NCBI GenBank assembly: GCA_021817845.1
Contig: JAKAFW010000013.1
Location: 1 to 64,000, forward strand
Length of the DNA: 64,000 nt
Source of the DNA: FEN-1297 sp021817845
Lineage (GTDB): Bacteria; Bacteroidota; Ignavibacteria; Ignavibacteriales; Ignavibacteriaceae
Direction of reading: 5' to 3'
This document shows positions 53,284 to 62,533 of the stretch, piece by piece. Under the pieces are notes generated by a model that had not been told where the DNA came from, did not search any database, and saw nothing but the letters and a program-made list of their open reading frames with translations. Position 1 is the first letter of the stretch. Every line of letters begins with the position of its first letter. A program made the translations under genes and the position numbers.

Positions 53284-53415
53284 AACCTGTCTGGCCGCCA
53301 GGCAGGTTGGAATAATGGAGTTATGGAGTAATAGAATTGAGCTTGCACAGGGGATTTCTTCCCGCAAACGGGGCAGGCACCCGCAAACGGGGCAGGCAGG
53401 ATCGTCGAAATGACA
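53284..53415. repeat. Composite dispersed repeat, copy 2
   Basis: Starts with an imperfect 25-base palindrome (53284-53308: AACCTGTCTGG, ccg, CCAGGCAGGTT; one wobble). The tandem ATGGAGTTATGGAGTAAT follows, then the 65-base unit 53351-53415 related to 51216-51279. That unit carries CCCGCAAACGGGGCAGGCA twice and ends TCGTCGAAATGACA. Confidence 0.65.
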
Positions 53416-53420
53416 GACTT

Positions 53421-53700
53421 TTATGAGGGATTTCTTCCACATTCAAAGAATTGTTTCTGCGTAAGGTGAATTAGGATCTGAAAACCTCGAATAATTTCTT
53501 GTTCACCAAGTTCAGCGGGATTTGTATCATATACAAAAATATGATGGGCGGTTTTATTTTTTGACGGCATAATTGCCCGGTCAAATAAAAGATTTTATTT
53601 TTCTCACCATATTTAGTTTAACTTTATAAATATTTTTCATGTCCATGCTATTTAGCTGTAAACCAGTCGACAATTTCCGCTTCAAAGCCTCCTTTGATAT
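53421..53700 (-). pseudogene. Possible decayed gene remnant
   Basis: On the minus strand a 49-codon frame (53570-53421) reads like protein: MPSKNKTAHHIFVYDTNPAE, then LGEQEIIRGFQILIHLTQKQ. Further upstream, in another frame, is KGGFEAEIVDWFTAK with a stop. No ribosome site precedes the 49-codon frame, and stops separate the pieces. I read this as a frameshifted remnant of a lost gene whose family I do not recognise. Its 3' end abuts the dispersed repeat. Confidence 0.3.
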
Positions 53701-53774
53701 TTCATACCCGAAACTTAATTTTAACCAACAAGTTTAGCTATAATTAAATCTTTAAAAACATTATAGGATTACAG

Positions 53775-55973
53775 ATGAAAAAAACAAACAACACTAGGTT
53801 TCTAAATTTCTTTGCGGTTGCAATTTTCTTGTTCATTGCAGGTTGTTCTTCAACGGGACAAATGCAGAAGGAAAAAGTTTCAGCTCAAGGAAATGAAAGC
53901 TGGCTTAATCTTGATACGGTAAAAGCCGGTAAATTTGATACAGGCAAGATGTGGACTTTCGATTATCCTCCAAAAGCGTATTTTGAGAAAGAATATAATT
54001 TTGATCCTTCCGACAAATGGCTTGACAACGTTCGCATGTCCGCACTTAGATTTGCAAATTATTGTTCGGCATCTTTCGTGTCGGCAGACGGATTGGTTAT
54101 GACCAATCATCATTGCGGAAGAGAGAGCGTTGCCGAGGTTACTAAAAAAGGCGAAGACCTTTTCGACAATGGCTTTTATGCAAAAACTTTAGCCGACGAA
54201 AGACCCGTCCCGGGCTTGTATGTTGACCAATTGGTCATGATAAAAGATATCACTTCTGATATTCAATCTGCGATTGATTCCGGCAAAACTCCAGAAGAAA
54301 AGGTAGCTAATGAAAAAAGGGCAATAAGTGAAATCGAGAAGAAAGAAGGAGAAGCGACTAAATTAAGAATTCAAGTTGTTAAACTTTTTAACGGCGGGAA
54401 GTATTCACTTTACGGTTATAAGAGATATACCGATGTACGCCTCGTTTTTTCACCTGAAGCTGCTTTAGGATATTTTGGAGGTGATAATGATAACTTCACC
54501 TATCCGCGTTATGATTTAGACTGCAACTTCTTCAGAGTATATGAAAACGGTAAACCATTAAAAACCGAACATTATTTTCATTGGAGTCCCCAAGGAGCAG
54601 AACCAGGTGAACCCGTATTCGTGGTAGGAAATCCGGGGCACACAGATCGTCTAAAGACTGTTTCTCAGCTAGAATATATGAGAGATATTCAATATCCGCG
54701 CACTTTAGATTTGCTTGACGAACTTATCAATGTATACTCAAAAGTCATTGAAGAACATCCCGAAAGAAAAGCTGAACTTCAAAATAGGCTATTCGGATTC
54801 TCTAACTCTCAAAAAGCCTATACCGGCATGCTTAAGGGTTTACGCGATCCAATTTTAATGCAAAAGAAAATTGATTTTGAAAAGAATTTTAAGGAAGCCG
54901 TCCATTCTAATCCAAAGCTGGAAGCAAAATACGGCGACCTTTGGAATAAGATTGCCGGTACGCAAAATGATTTAAGAAAAATTTCCGATAAGTTTTTTGC
55001 CCTATCTCTTAATCCTTTCTTAAGTTCAAAATATTTTATCATTGCCGAGCAGGCTGTTAAACTTGCCAATGAGATGAAACTTCCCGAAGATAAAAGATCC
55101 GAACAATATAAGGGATCAGAACTTGATTCAACAATCAATGAAATTATCCCGGCAGAAATGGACACGGCAATGGACAGAGAAATGCTTAAAGACCAGATTG
55201 ACAGAATGATTAGATACCTGGGCACAAGCGATGTAAATGTCAAAGAGATGACAGCAGGCAGAAGAGGCTACGAAGCTGTAGATTATATGCTTGGCAATTC
55301 CATCCTTACCAGCTCAAGTAAATTTAAAGAAGTTGCAAAGCAAGGAGCCGATGCAATTCTTAACTCATCAGATCCGTTTATTTATTTTATTGTTCACTCA
55401 AAGGATACAAGAGACGAACTAACGAAAAAAGTTAATTCCATAACTTCAGACGAATCGACTTATTCTCAGGAACTAGGCAAAGCGTTGTTTGATGTTTACG
55501 GAACCTCTATTCCGCCTGATGCTACATTTACTTTAAGAATTTCAGACGGGGTGGTAAAAGGCTATCCGTACAATGGAACAATTGCTCCTCCCTTCACTAC
55601 GTTCTATGGATTATATAACAGATATTACTCATTCGACAAAAAATATCCTTATGATTTACCAAAAGAATGGCAAAATCCTCCGGCAGACTTCAAACTTGAA
55701 ACACCTATGGACTTTGTTTCAACGAATGATATAATCGGTGGTAATTCCGGAAGCCCTGTAATAAATGAAAAAGCACAAATTGTTGGATTAGCATTTGACG
55801 GAAACATTGAAAGCTTACCCGGCAATTTTATTTTTACGACAGAGACTAACAGGACAGTTGCAGTTCATTCCGCAGGTATGTTGGAGGCAATAAAGGATTT
55901 ATACAAAGCCACCCGGTTAAGTGATGAACTTAAAACCGGTAAAATGGTAGAAGAACCAACAGATAGTAAATAA
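53775..55973 (+). CDS. S46-family dipeptidyl-peptidase (DPP7-like)
   Basis: 732 residues. A lipoprotein-type signal (LFIAGCSS, Cys24) suggests membrane anchoring, likely facing the periplasm. S46 hallmarks: MWTFDYPPK, FVSADGLVMTNHHCGRES with the catalytic His, GGDNDNFTYPRYDLD with the Asp region and GGNSGSPVIN with catalytic Ser658. Position 676 (AFDGNIE) aligns with the P1-selectivity residue at 673 of the Porphyromonas enzymes. It is Gly, as in DPP7 (hydrophobic P1), not Arg as in DPP11 (acidic P1). It removes dipeptides from oligopeptide N-termini. Confidence 0.95.
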   Translation: MKKTNNTRFLNFFAVAIFLFIAGCSSTGQMQKEKVSAQGNESWLNLDTVKAGKFDTGKMWTFDYPPKAYFEKEYNFDPSDKWLDNVRMSALRFANYCSASFVSADGLVMTNHHCGRESVAEVTKKGEDLFDNGFYAKTLADERPVPGLYVDQLVMIKDITSDIQSAIDSGKTPEEKVANEKRAISEIEKKEGEATKLRIQVVKLFNGGKYSLYGYKRYTDVRLVFSPEAALGYFGGDNDNFTYPRYDLDCNFFRVYENGKPLKTEHYFHWSPQGAEPGEPVFVVGNPGHTDRLKTVSQLEYMRDIQYPRTLDLLDELINVYSKVIEEHPERKAELQNRLFGFSNSQKAYTGMLKGLRDPILMQKKIDFEKNFKEAVHSNPKLEAKYGDLWNKIAGTQNDLRKISDKFFALSLNPFLSSKYFIIAEQAVKLANEMKLPEDKRSEQYKGSELDSTINEIIPAEMDTAMDREMLKDQIDRMIRYLGTSDVNVKEMTAGRRGYEAVDYMLGNSILTSSSKFKEVAKQGADAILNSSDPFIYFIVHSKDTRDELTKKVNSITSDESTYSQELGKALFDVYGTSIPPDATFTLRISDGVVKGYPYNGTIAPPFTTFYGLYNRYYSFDKKYPYDLPKEWQNPPADFKLETPMDFVSTNDIIGGNSGSPVINEKAQIVGLAFDGNIESLPGNFIFTTETNRTVAVHSAGMLEAIKDLYKATRLSDELKTGKMVEEPTDSK

Positions 55974-55991
55974 TTTCTTATTCTAATTTAT

Positions 55992-56021
55992 CTACCGGCA
56001 GGAAAAATAACCTGCCGGTAG
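55992..56021 (+). terminator. Hairpin after the S46 peptidase gene
   Basis: A perfect 11-base stem, CTACCGGCAGG (55992-56002) and CCTGCCGGTAG (56011-56021), with an 8-base loop, 18 bases after the stop. The T-run afterwards is short (GAATTTTCC), so terminator strength is uncertain. Confidence 0.7.
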
Positions 56022-56103
56022 GAATTTTCCGGATTCGAGACCGGTTCTTATGCTGAATTGGATCAGGTATCTAGAGTTTTACTAAGGCAGCATGAAACAA
56101 ATG

Positions 56104-56547
56104 TTAATTATCAAGCTTAAATCTTAAACGCAACACTCCATTCTCAAAACTTGAAGAAAGAAATTTAAACTTCCCTATTTCCTTAGTGGACTTAACATGA
56201 ATCCCGCTGCATGGGCAAGCGTCATAGTCACCTATTTTAATTATTCTAATTTTATCTCCTACTTCTTCGGGTAATTTTTCAAGCTGAAAATATTTTGAAG
56301 CTTCTTCTCTTTCTAAGAATTCTTCTTTCACAACTATATTGGATTCAATTACTTCATTGACTCTTTTCTCAATTTCATTAGCTTCAAGTTCAGTCAAATT
56401 TCTATCAAAATGATAATCACATTTAGATTTTTTCTTTTCAATATGTGCACTAAATGAGCGACCGCGGTTAAACATTCTTACCATGGTTTGGTTTAGAATA
56501 TGTTCGGCGGAATGCATCTTTGGATCTCGCTTCTTTTTTTCTTCCAT
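56104..56547 (-). CDS. AlaX-like aminoacyl-tRNA editing domain protein
   Basis: 147 residues, a free-standing editing domain of the alanyl/threonyl-tRNA synthetase type. The metal ligands are HSAEH (His12 and His16) and CPCSGIH (Cys113 and His117). These proteins remove wrongly attached amino acids, usually Ser or Gly from tRNA-Ala. It lacks the N-terminal glycine-rich strand region of AlaX-M and so resembles the shortest class. Single gene, its own short promoter region at 56548-56712. Confidence 0.88.
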   Translation of the reverse strand: MEEKKKRDPKMHSAEHILNQTMVRMFNRGRSFSAHIEKKKSKCDYHFDRNLTELEANEIEKRVNEVIESNIVVKEEFLEREEASKYFQLEKLPEEVGDKIRIIKIGDYDACPCSGIHVKSTKEIGKFKFLSSSFENGVLRLRFKLDN

Positions 56548-56712
56548 TTTAATCCTTAAAGTTTTTATTAATTTAGGTGTAAAGAAAAAAACGTTCTGTA
56601 AAGGAATGGAAGTTTAAATAAAACACACAAGTAATTCACGGCACAAACTTATACTATTCGGGAATTATTTAAGGAAGGGAGAATACCTTCCAAAACAAAC
56701 TTTGGAATAAAC

Positions 56713-57918
56713 ATGGATAAAAAAATAAATTCGGCTGAACAATTAGCAAAAGAGCTTGACGGATTGTATAAACGTCTTTCAGAACTTGAGACTATAGATA
56801 AAGAAAAAAGAAGAGCCGAAAGAGCCGTGATAGATAGTCAGGCACGAATGTCAAAAGCCGAAGAGATGGCACACTTCGGAAGCTGGAAAATGAATATTGC
56901 TACCCGGGAATCAGTATGGTCTGATGAACTCTTCCGGATTTGCGGCTTTAAGCCGGGTTCTTTTAAGCCAACTATCGAAGATATATTTAGAATTACTCAT
57001 CCCGATGATAGACAGAGGGCGGCAGAGTTAGCCTCCACCGCAATCGACACGGGGAAAAAATATGATGTTGAAAAGCGAATTATAAGGCCTGACGGTTCAA
57101 TTCGATATGTTCAATCAATCGGACAAGTTCAATATGATATAGATGACAAGCCGGAAAGCTTTGTCGGATCATTTCTGGATATTACCGAACGAAAACAAAA
57201 CGAAGAAGCACTTCGCAAATATACCGCCGAACTGGAAGCAAGCAATGAAGAACTTGACGCATTTGCACACACAGTGGCGCACGATTTAAAGAACCCGGTG
57301 AACGTTGTCTACGGCGCTATTCAACAACTTCAAGAGAGCTTTAAGGAGATGACTTTCAGTGAAATCAATGAAATGCTTAATCTCGTTTCATGGAGTGCAT
57401 TAAAAATGACAAGTATTGTCAACGAGCTGCTTTTGCTTGCAAGCGTTCGCAAGATGGAAGAAGTGACCGTTAATAAGTTGGATATGGGAATCATTGTTTC
57501 GAATGTTATTAGCCGCTTAGGTAATGAAATTAAACTTTCTAAAGCCGAAATTATTGTCCCCGATAATTGGCTGCCGTGCATCAGTTATGCACCATGGATT
57601 GAAGAAGTTTGGAGCAACTATATAAGCAATGCTATTAAATACGGGGGGACTCCTCCGCGAATAGAACTCGGTTCAGATGAAAGTGCTGAGAGCACTCGAT
57701 ATTGGGTGCGGGATAACGGTAACGGACTAACAAAAGAACAAATAGAGCTGTTATTTAGGAGCTTTACACGTTTGCATGAATTTCAGGCACAAGGTAATGG
57801 TTTGGGTCTTTCAATAGTAAAGAGAATTATTGATAAGCTCGGAGGCGAAGCCGGAGTTGAAAGTGAAGTGGGAAAAGGGAGTCTGTTCTATTTCAAGTTG
57901 CCAAAGACACCAAATTAG
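56713..57918 (+). CDS. Soluble PAS-domain sensor histidine kinase
   Basis: 401 residues, no membrane helix. N-terminal coiled coil (about 5-50), one PAS fold of PAS_3 type (about 52-160: HFGSWKMNIATRESVWSDELFRICGF, ending GSFLDITERK). HisKA follows with His190 (FAHTVAHDLKNPVNVV), then an ATPase domain (VWSNYISNAIKYGG, WVRDNGNGLTKEQ, GNGLGLSIVKRIID). No partner response regulator is adjacent, so it is an orphan kinase in this window. Confidence 0.92.
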   Translation: MDKKINSAEQLAKELDGLYKRLSELETIDKEKRRAERAVIDSQARMSKAEEMAHFGSWKMNIATRESVWSDELFRICGFKPGSFKPTIEDIFRITHPDDRQRAAELASTAIDTGKKYDVEKRIIRPDGSIRYVQSIGQVQYDIDDKPESFVGSFLDITERKQNEEALRKYTAELEASNEELDAFAHTVAHDLKNPVNVVYGAIQQLQESFKEMTFSEINEMLNLVSWSALKMTSIVNELLLLASVRKMEEVTVNKLDMGIIVSNVISRLGNEIKLSKAEIIVPDNWLPCISYAPWIEEVWSNYISNAIKYGGTPPRIELGSDESAESTRYWVRDNGNGLTKEQIELLFRSFTRLHEFQAQGNGLGLSIVKRIIDKLGGEAGVESEVGKGSLFYFKLPKTPN

Positions 57919-57922
57919 GAAA

Positions 57923-57959
57923 CAGAGATGTCATCTTCCCCGGAACGATGACACCTCTG
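57923..57959. terminator. Hairpin between the convergent kinase and amylase genes
   Basis: A 13-base stem with one mismatch (57923-57935 and 57947-57959; a G-U pair on the minus strand) and an 11-base loop, between the stops at 57918 and 57967. No long T-run. Probably a shared terminator. Confidence 0.6.
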
Positions 57960-57966
57960 ATAAGAA

Positions 57967-60900
57967 TTATTTAATCATGACCATCTTCTTTACATCGGAA
58001 TAGATATTTCTGCCGGAGTTTGATGCGGCTTCGATTCTGTAAATGTAAACACCGGAAGCAAGATTTGCAGCATTCCAAACAACCTCATGGTAACCGGCAT
58101 TTTCAATATTGTTAATTAACTCGGCGATGCGCTGCCCAAGAATATTATAAATATCCAATTTCACTTTGCTGTCAAACGGCAAAGCAAATCTGATAACCGT
58201 AGAAGGATTAAATGGATTCGGATAATTCTGATAAAGAGTAAATGAAGTGGGAATATTTTTAGGATTTTCTTTTACCTCGGTTAATTGGGTATTTGATAAA
58301 ACTAAAATCTGCGCGCTTGTTGCCGGTAATGTTACCTGGTAATTTCTTAACGCAGTTCCTGAAACAGGATAGGAAATCTGGTTAAGCTCATCATTCAGAT
58401 AATACGAAGAGGTAGAATCAAATACGAGTTTATTAAGGGGCACAGAAATATTTGTCGTTTGCGAAGAGGAGCTAAAATTAATATTTACAATCACATCATT
58501 ATTTCCGCTTGTTCTTAAGTAGGAATACACCTTAGCAGGCGCGGTGTTAGTAATACGCAGATAATCTCCTTTTGTAAGAGCGGGATTGTCTTTTCTAATA
58601 TTAATCAGCTTAGTATAGAATGGGCGAAGACTGTAGGGATCTGCCCAGTTAATATTTCCGCGGTAGGTAAGTTCGCCTACTTCCTGTCCCGCATACAATT
58701 CAGGAACTCCGGGAGCAGTTAACAAAAGATCAGCCGCAGCTTTGGTATCTGCAATCCCGAACTGGTTAATAAATCTCTGCTCGTCTTGGTTCTCCAGATA
58801 TCTGAACTGAGTAGCGTTAGGGGGAAACTGATTATTGTTTAGATAAAAATCAGTCGTCGAATCAAGTTGATTTATATTACCCGTGCCGTTAAAGATACCT
58901 TTCATCTGTGCGAACCAATTCCAATCATAAGCAGCATCAAACTTAGCATTAAAATACTGCGGTTTAGAGGCGTCGGCTTCGCCGAGTAAGAAGATATCCG
59001 GTTTAATAGCTTTAAGCTGCGAACGGAATGCTTGCCAGAAAGCGGGTCCCGAGGGACGTAAATCATTCACTCCCCAGGCTACGTCGCACCTGAAGCCATC
59101 GATATTGAAATTCTCTAACCAATATCTTGCCATGCGCAAAAGGTATTCTCTTGTAGTGGCAGCTTCATAATTAATTGAAGGCAAATCTACCCAGGTTGCG
59201 TAATACTCATAGTTATTATTTTGATCCCATTCATAGAATGGATAATAAGGAGAATATTGTTTGTATTTGTTTGCATCGAGCATGAAAGGATGGAGGTCTG
59301 AAGTATGATTAACTACATAATCCATAATGACTCTTATTCCGTATTGATGGGCTGTATGAACAAGGTTTTTGAAGTCAGCTTTTGTTCCATACTGCGGTAG
59401 AATTCCATAATAATCAGTAATTGCATAGCCGGGGTTATCTGGTCCGAGATTTCCGGTTGTCGGATGGATGGGAAGCAGCCAAATGCAATTTACCCCAAGA
59501 CTTTGAAGCTGCTGCAATTGAGCAGTAAGCGCATTTATAGTTCCGGATGAGCTAAGAGTTCTTAGAAAGACGCAATAAATTACTGCGCTATCGACCCAGG
59601 CAGGGTGCCATTCGCTCATGTTAGGATAATAGGCTGAATCACCAACAACAAAAACACTTCGAGCCCAACCTGTATCCTGCGCGGAGTTAACGGCTTTTAG
59701 AGTAAAATAATACTCGCCCTTAGCTGGGGGTGCTGAAAAAGTAATCGATTGACTTGCCGGATTCGATATATTTATTTGTGCTGGATTGCCTGCATCCTGA
59801 GTCCAGTAGTAACTTAGCGCCGTTCTGTCAGGATCGATTGTACTATCGCCGTTCATTGTAACAGTATTTTGGTAAACCGAAGTATTTATTTTAACAAGCG
59901 GGATATGGTTAACGATATAATTATAAACTATAGTTTGACTGCTGCTAATTCCGTTACTTCCAAAAGGCGCTGATGCCATAATATTATTATTTCCTTCTTT
60001 TAGAGTAACAAGAAAATGAAATTTCTGATCAGAACCTGTAGTTGAAGTATAAGCAGAATCGTTAACATTTAGATTTACAGTTGAACCTGCAGGTTCTCCT
60101 ACATAACCGTAAACGGAGACGGTATCGTAATAAAGAGGACCGCCATTAGCATAAATTTGGACTGAGGGAGCTTGACCAAGAAGCGAATCAATATCAGAAG
60201 GCATAATGCCAATATAACCACGTTGATTGCTTCCTATAACCGCTTCGGTGGGTCCGCCTATTTGTGCGGCTGAACTATAATTTGCTAAAAGCCTTTCCTG
60301 AATTTGCGAGTCAGAGAAAAACGCAGCATCATAAACCAAAGGATTATTTGGATAACCTGCACCGGCTTCTTCAGGCCCAGGATTTACTGCTCCGTTTTGA
60401 TTTTTCAGATAGGAGTATGCGCCGAAGTACCAGATTTTGTTATATGTTCCCATAATATTTTGAAGCGCCGAAAGAGGAAGAGTAAATTTAAACTCCCCAT
60501 TAGCTGCCTCTGTAGAATCCATATTAATTTTTAATGATGATTGAATAGGATTACTTGACGTAAGCAAATCATTTTCTGAAGAAGAATCATAGTAAGCGGA
60601 ATTCGGCTCTGACAATATTGCAAACACACCCCTACCGTTCCACTCCGGAATTTTGAGATTTATATTTTGCGGAGCTTCAACATAAGTTCCATCAAGCGTA
60701 TTTACAATACCGAAGCCGACTCTAGTGTATTTAGAAATTTTGCCCATTTTAATCGCAAACATTAAAGAATCTTTTCCAGAAGTGGTGGTAATGTCTATCG
60801 ATTTAATATCGGCAGAACCGGAATCAATGCCGGTTGGATAAGTGTATGTACCTGGACCAACATCATCGTTATCACCGTCGACATAATGATAACCGCTGCT

Positions 60901-62202
60901 AGAAGGATAGACACCGAATACATAAGTTACGGGTGGAGCCACTCTGCCGGACAAATCTTTTCCGAAAAATCTTACCACATGTCTGCCGATGGATGGGCTT
61001 GCGATTGACAAACTAATATTTATTTGAGTTCCAGAAAAAGTTCTGGTTATTGAAGCTGCTACTCCATCGACCGTAGCATATACAGATGAAAAATCAAGAA
61101 ATCCTTTTAAGTCACTTTGCATTAATGCAGTTGAAATATTTACTGATGAGACAGGGTAATTAAAAATTTTTCCCGAGGCTGATAAAAGACTACCGAACCT
61201 TGGAAGTGAATCGACTGCAGCAGTAGCAATTGTTTCATGGTTAATAGATAAATTAGGATTATCGGGGTCGTTTGTATAAAGTCCGCCATTTATAACATAG
61301 ACATATTCAAACGATTGTCCAAGGGTAAGATTTGTCTTAAAGGAATATACACCACTGCCAGTTGAATCAATTAAAGGATCAGCTCCGAAAGAATTGAATG
61401 ATGATTTTACGGAAACATTCGATATCGTCCCAAGGAATTTGAAGTTTGGACTTTTCGAATCAAATTGAAAAGTATAGGGAGCTGCAAGAATACTGCTTCC
61501 GCTTACTGTGAAAGTTGTGGTCAACGATGTAGAATCACCGGCAGTTGTATAAACAAGCAAATCAGCAGTGTGGCTAGCAGCAGAAAGAGAAGTAGGCGGT
61601 GTATATGATAGCACTCGAGTTGTCGTATCGAAATATTGCTGAGGATTTGAAACCGGTGAACTGTCTACTGTAAAAACCATTTTTGAAAGATCAAGTTTAT
61701 CTTTATTCGCCCAGGAAATATTAGCTCTAATAGTCGGTCTGGTATTTATAATCGTAGTCCCCGTCATAGGTAAAAAATAATAGATCATGGGGCTTTTAAC
61801 ATTGATGACTGAATTATTAAAATTCGAGCTGATCTTTGGATTAAGGGGATCGGAATAATAATTAATAACTCCGGTTTGTCCAGCCGTATCTTTGTATGTT
61901 ACAAATTTATATTCATAACCAAGAGGAAGAACCTGAATTGTAGTTGTCCAAAATCCGGGAGTGACTTGCTGCATTTTGAAAACACCGTTCGTCCAACTGT
62001 TAAATGCTCCGTTTAGTCCTACACCAGAATCGCCCGGAGCTAAAGTGTGCGTGAACATAAAGAAAACCGGGATAGCATTGGAATCTCCGGGAGCATACTG
62101 AGCAAGAAGAGTTGGAATAATTGAAATAGTAATTAAAAGAACAAAAAATCCTCTTTTCATTAAATAAGATAAATTGGAGTAAAGATTTAACTTCATGTTC
62201 AT
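57967..62202 (-). CDS. Secreted multidomain GH13 alpha-amylase-family protein with type IX sorting domain
   Basis: 1411 residues. Signal peptide about 16-35, then an early-set/CBM48-like domain (about 40-140: GLNGAFNSWTNGVFKMQQ, GYEYKFVTY), further Ig-like repeats and a glucodextranase-type binding domain (about 430-620: YHYVDGDNDDVGPGTYTYP). A bacterial-Ig/PKD stretch follows (about 690-890), then the GH13 barrel (about 895-1300). Catalytic residues: nucleophile Asp1040 (GFRCDVAWG), acid Glu1075 (LLGEAD), transition-state Asp1140 (ENQDEQR; the usual His before this Asp is Gln1139). The C-terminal about 85 residues are a Por-secretion sorting domain (YPNPFNPST, YNILGQRIAEL, SGVYIYRIEA). It should be exported and act on alpha-glucans at the cell surface. 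Confidence 0.92.
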   Translation of the reverse strand: MNMKLNLYSNLSYLMKRGFFVLLITISIIPTLLAQYAPGDSNAIPVFFMFTHTLAPGDSGVGLNGAFNSWTNGVFKMQQVTPGFWTTTIQVLPLGYEYKFVTYKDTAGQTGVINYYSDPLNPKISSNFNNSVINVKSPMIYYFLPMTGTTIINTRPTIRANISWANKDKLDLSKMVFTVDSSPVSNPQQYFDTTTRVLSYTPPTSLSAASHTADLLVYTTAGDSTSLTTTFTVSGSSILAAPYTFQFDSKSPNFKFLGTISNVSVKSSFNSFGADPLIDSTGSGVYSFKTNLTLGQSFEYVYVINGGLYTNDPDNPNLSINHETIATAAVDSLPRFGSLLSASGKIFNYPVSSVNISTALMQSDLKGFLDFSSVYATVDGVAASITRTFSGTQINISLSIASPSIGRHVVRFFGKDLSGRVAPPVTYVFGVYPSSSGYHYVDGDNDDVGPGTYTYPTGIDSGSADIKSIDITTTSGKDSLMFAIKMGKISKYTRVGFGIVNTLDGTYVEAPQNINLKIPEWNGRGVFAILSEPNSAYYDSSSENDLLTSSNPIQSSLKINMDSTEAANGEFKFTLPLSALQNIMGTYNKIWYFGAYSYLKNQNGAVNPGPEEAGAGYPNNPLVYDAAFFSDSQIQERLLANYSSAAQIGGPTEAVIGSNQRGYIGIMPSDIDSLLGQAPSVQIYANGGPLYYDTVSVYGYVGEPAGSTVNLNVNDSAYTSTTGSDQKFHFLVTLKEGNNNIMASAPFGSNGISSSQTIVYNYIVNHIPLVKINTSVYQNTVTMNGDSTIDPDRTALSYYWTQDAGNPAQINISNPASQSITFSAPPAKGEYYFTLKAVNSAQDTGWARSVFVVGDSAYYPNMSEWHPAWVDSAVIYCVFLRTLSSSGTINALTAQLQQLQSLGVNCIWLLPIHPTTGNLGPDNPGYAITDYYGILPQYGTKADFKNLVHTAHQYGIRVIMDYVVNHTSDLHPFMLDANKYKQYSPYYPFYEWDQNNNYEYYATWVDLPSINYEAATTREYLLRMARYWLENFNIDGFRCDVAWGVNDLRPSGPAFWQAFRSQLKAIKPDIFLLGEADASKPQYFNAKFDAAYDWNWFAQMKGIFNGTGNINQLDSTTDFYLNNNQFPPNATQFRYLENQDEQRFINQFGIADTKAAADLLLTAPGVPELYAGQEVGELTYRGNINWADPYSLRPFYTKLINIRKDNPALTKGDYLRITNTAPAKVYSYLRTSGNNDVIVNINFSSSSQTTNISVPLNKLVFDSTSSYYLNDELNQISYPVSGTALRNYQVTLPATSAQILVLSNTQLTEVKENPKNIPTSFTLYQNYPNPFNPSTVIRFALPFDSKVKLDIYNILGQRIAELINNIENAGYHEVVWNAANLASGVYIYRIEAASNSGRNIYSDVKKMVMIK

Positions 62203-62533
62203 CTCCTTAAAATTAAATTTAGTTCGTGGTAAAATAACTTATCAATAGGCTTATTATAAAATGGATTTGCTAATCTTGTCATTAGGCAATTCTTTATCAG
62301 CCTAATTAACCTATAAAATTGTTCCTGATTAAACCACTATCTAAACGAGGGGATTTTTGGGGTGGAAATGCAATAAAAAAGCAGAATTACTACATAAATA
62401 GATAGGATTTTAATATTCCAATTATTCAAAACTTTAACCACCATGGAGTTAAATTGATTTCAAAGCACAATTTCTATTTACATTTTCCTTATTTTTACTA
62501 AGTATTTTTTTTATAGAGGCGCTGATTTATATA
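62203..62533. other. 331-base divergent upstream region
   Basis: Between the amylase and radical SAM genes, which diverge. AT-rich, no credible frame, no RNA structure I recognise. It must hold both promoters. Confidence 0.5.

Larger units (their letters stand above)
53270..53774. other. Gene-poor gap with repeats and possible coding remnant
   Basis: 505 bases. The left third is a repeat cluster (53284-53415). The right part shows scattered protein-like reading on the minus strand, interrupted by stops and frame changes (described separately). The last 60 bases should hold the S46 peptidase promoter; AGGATTACAG precedes its ATG. Confidence 0.5.
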
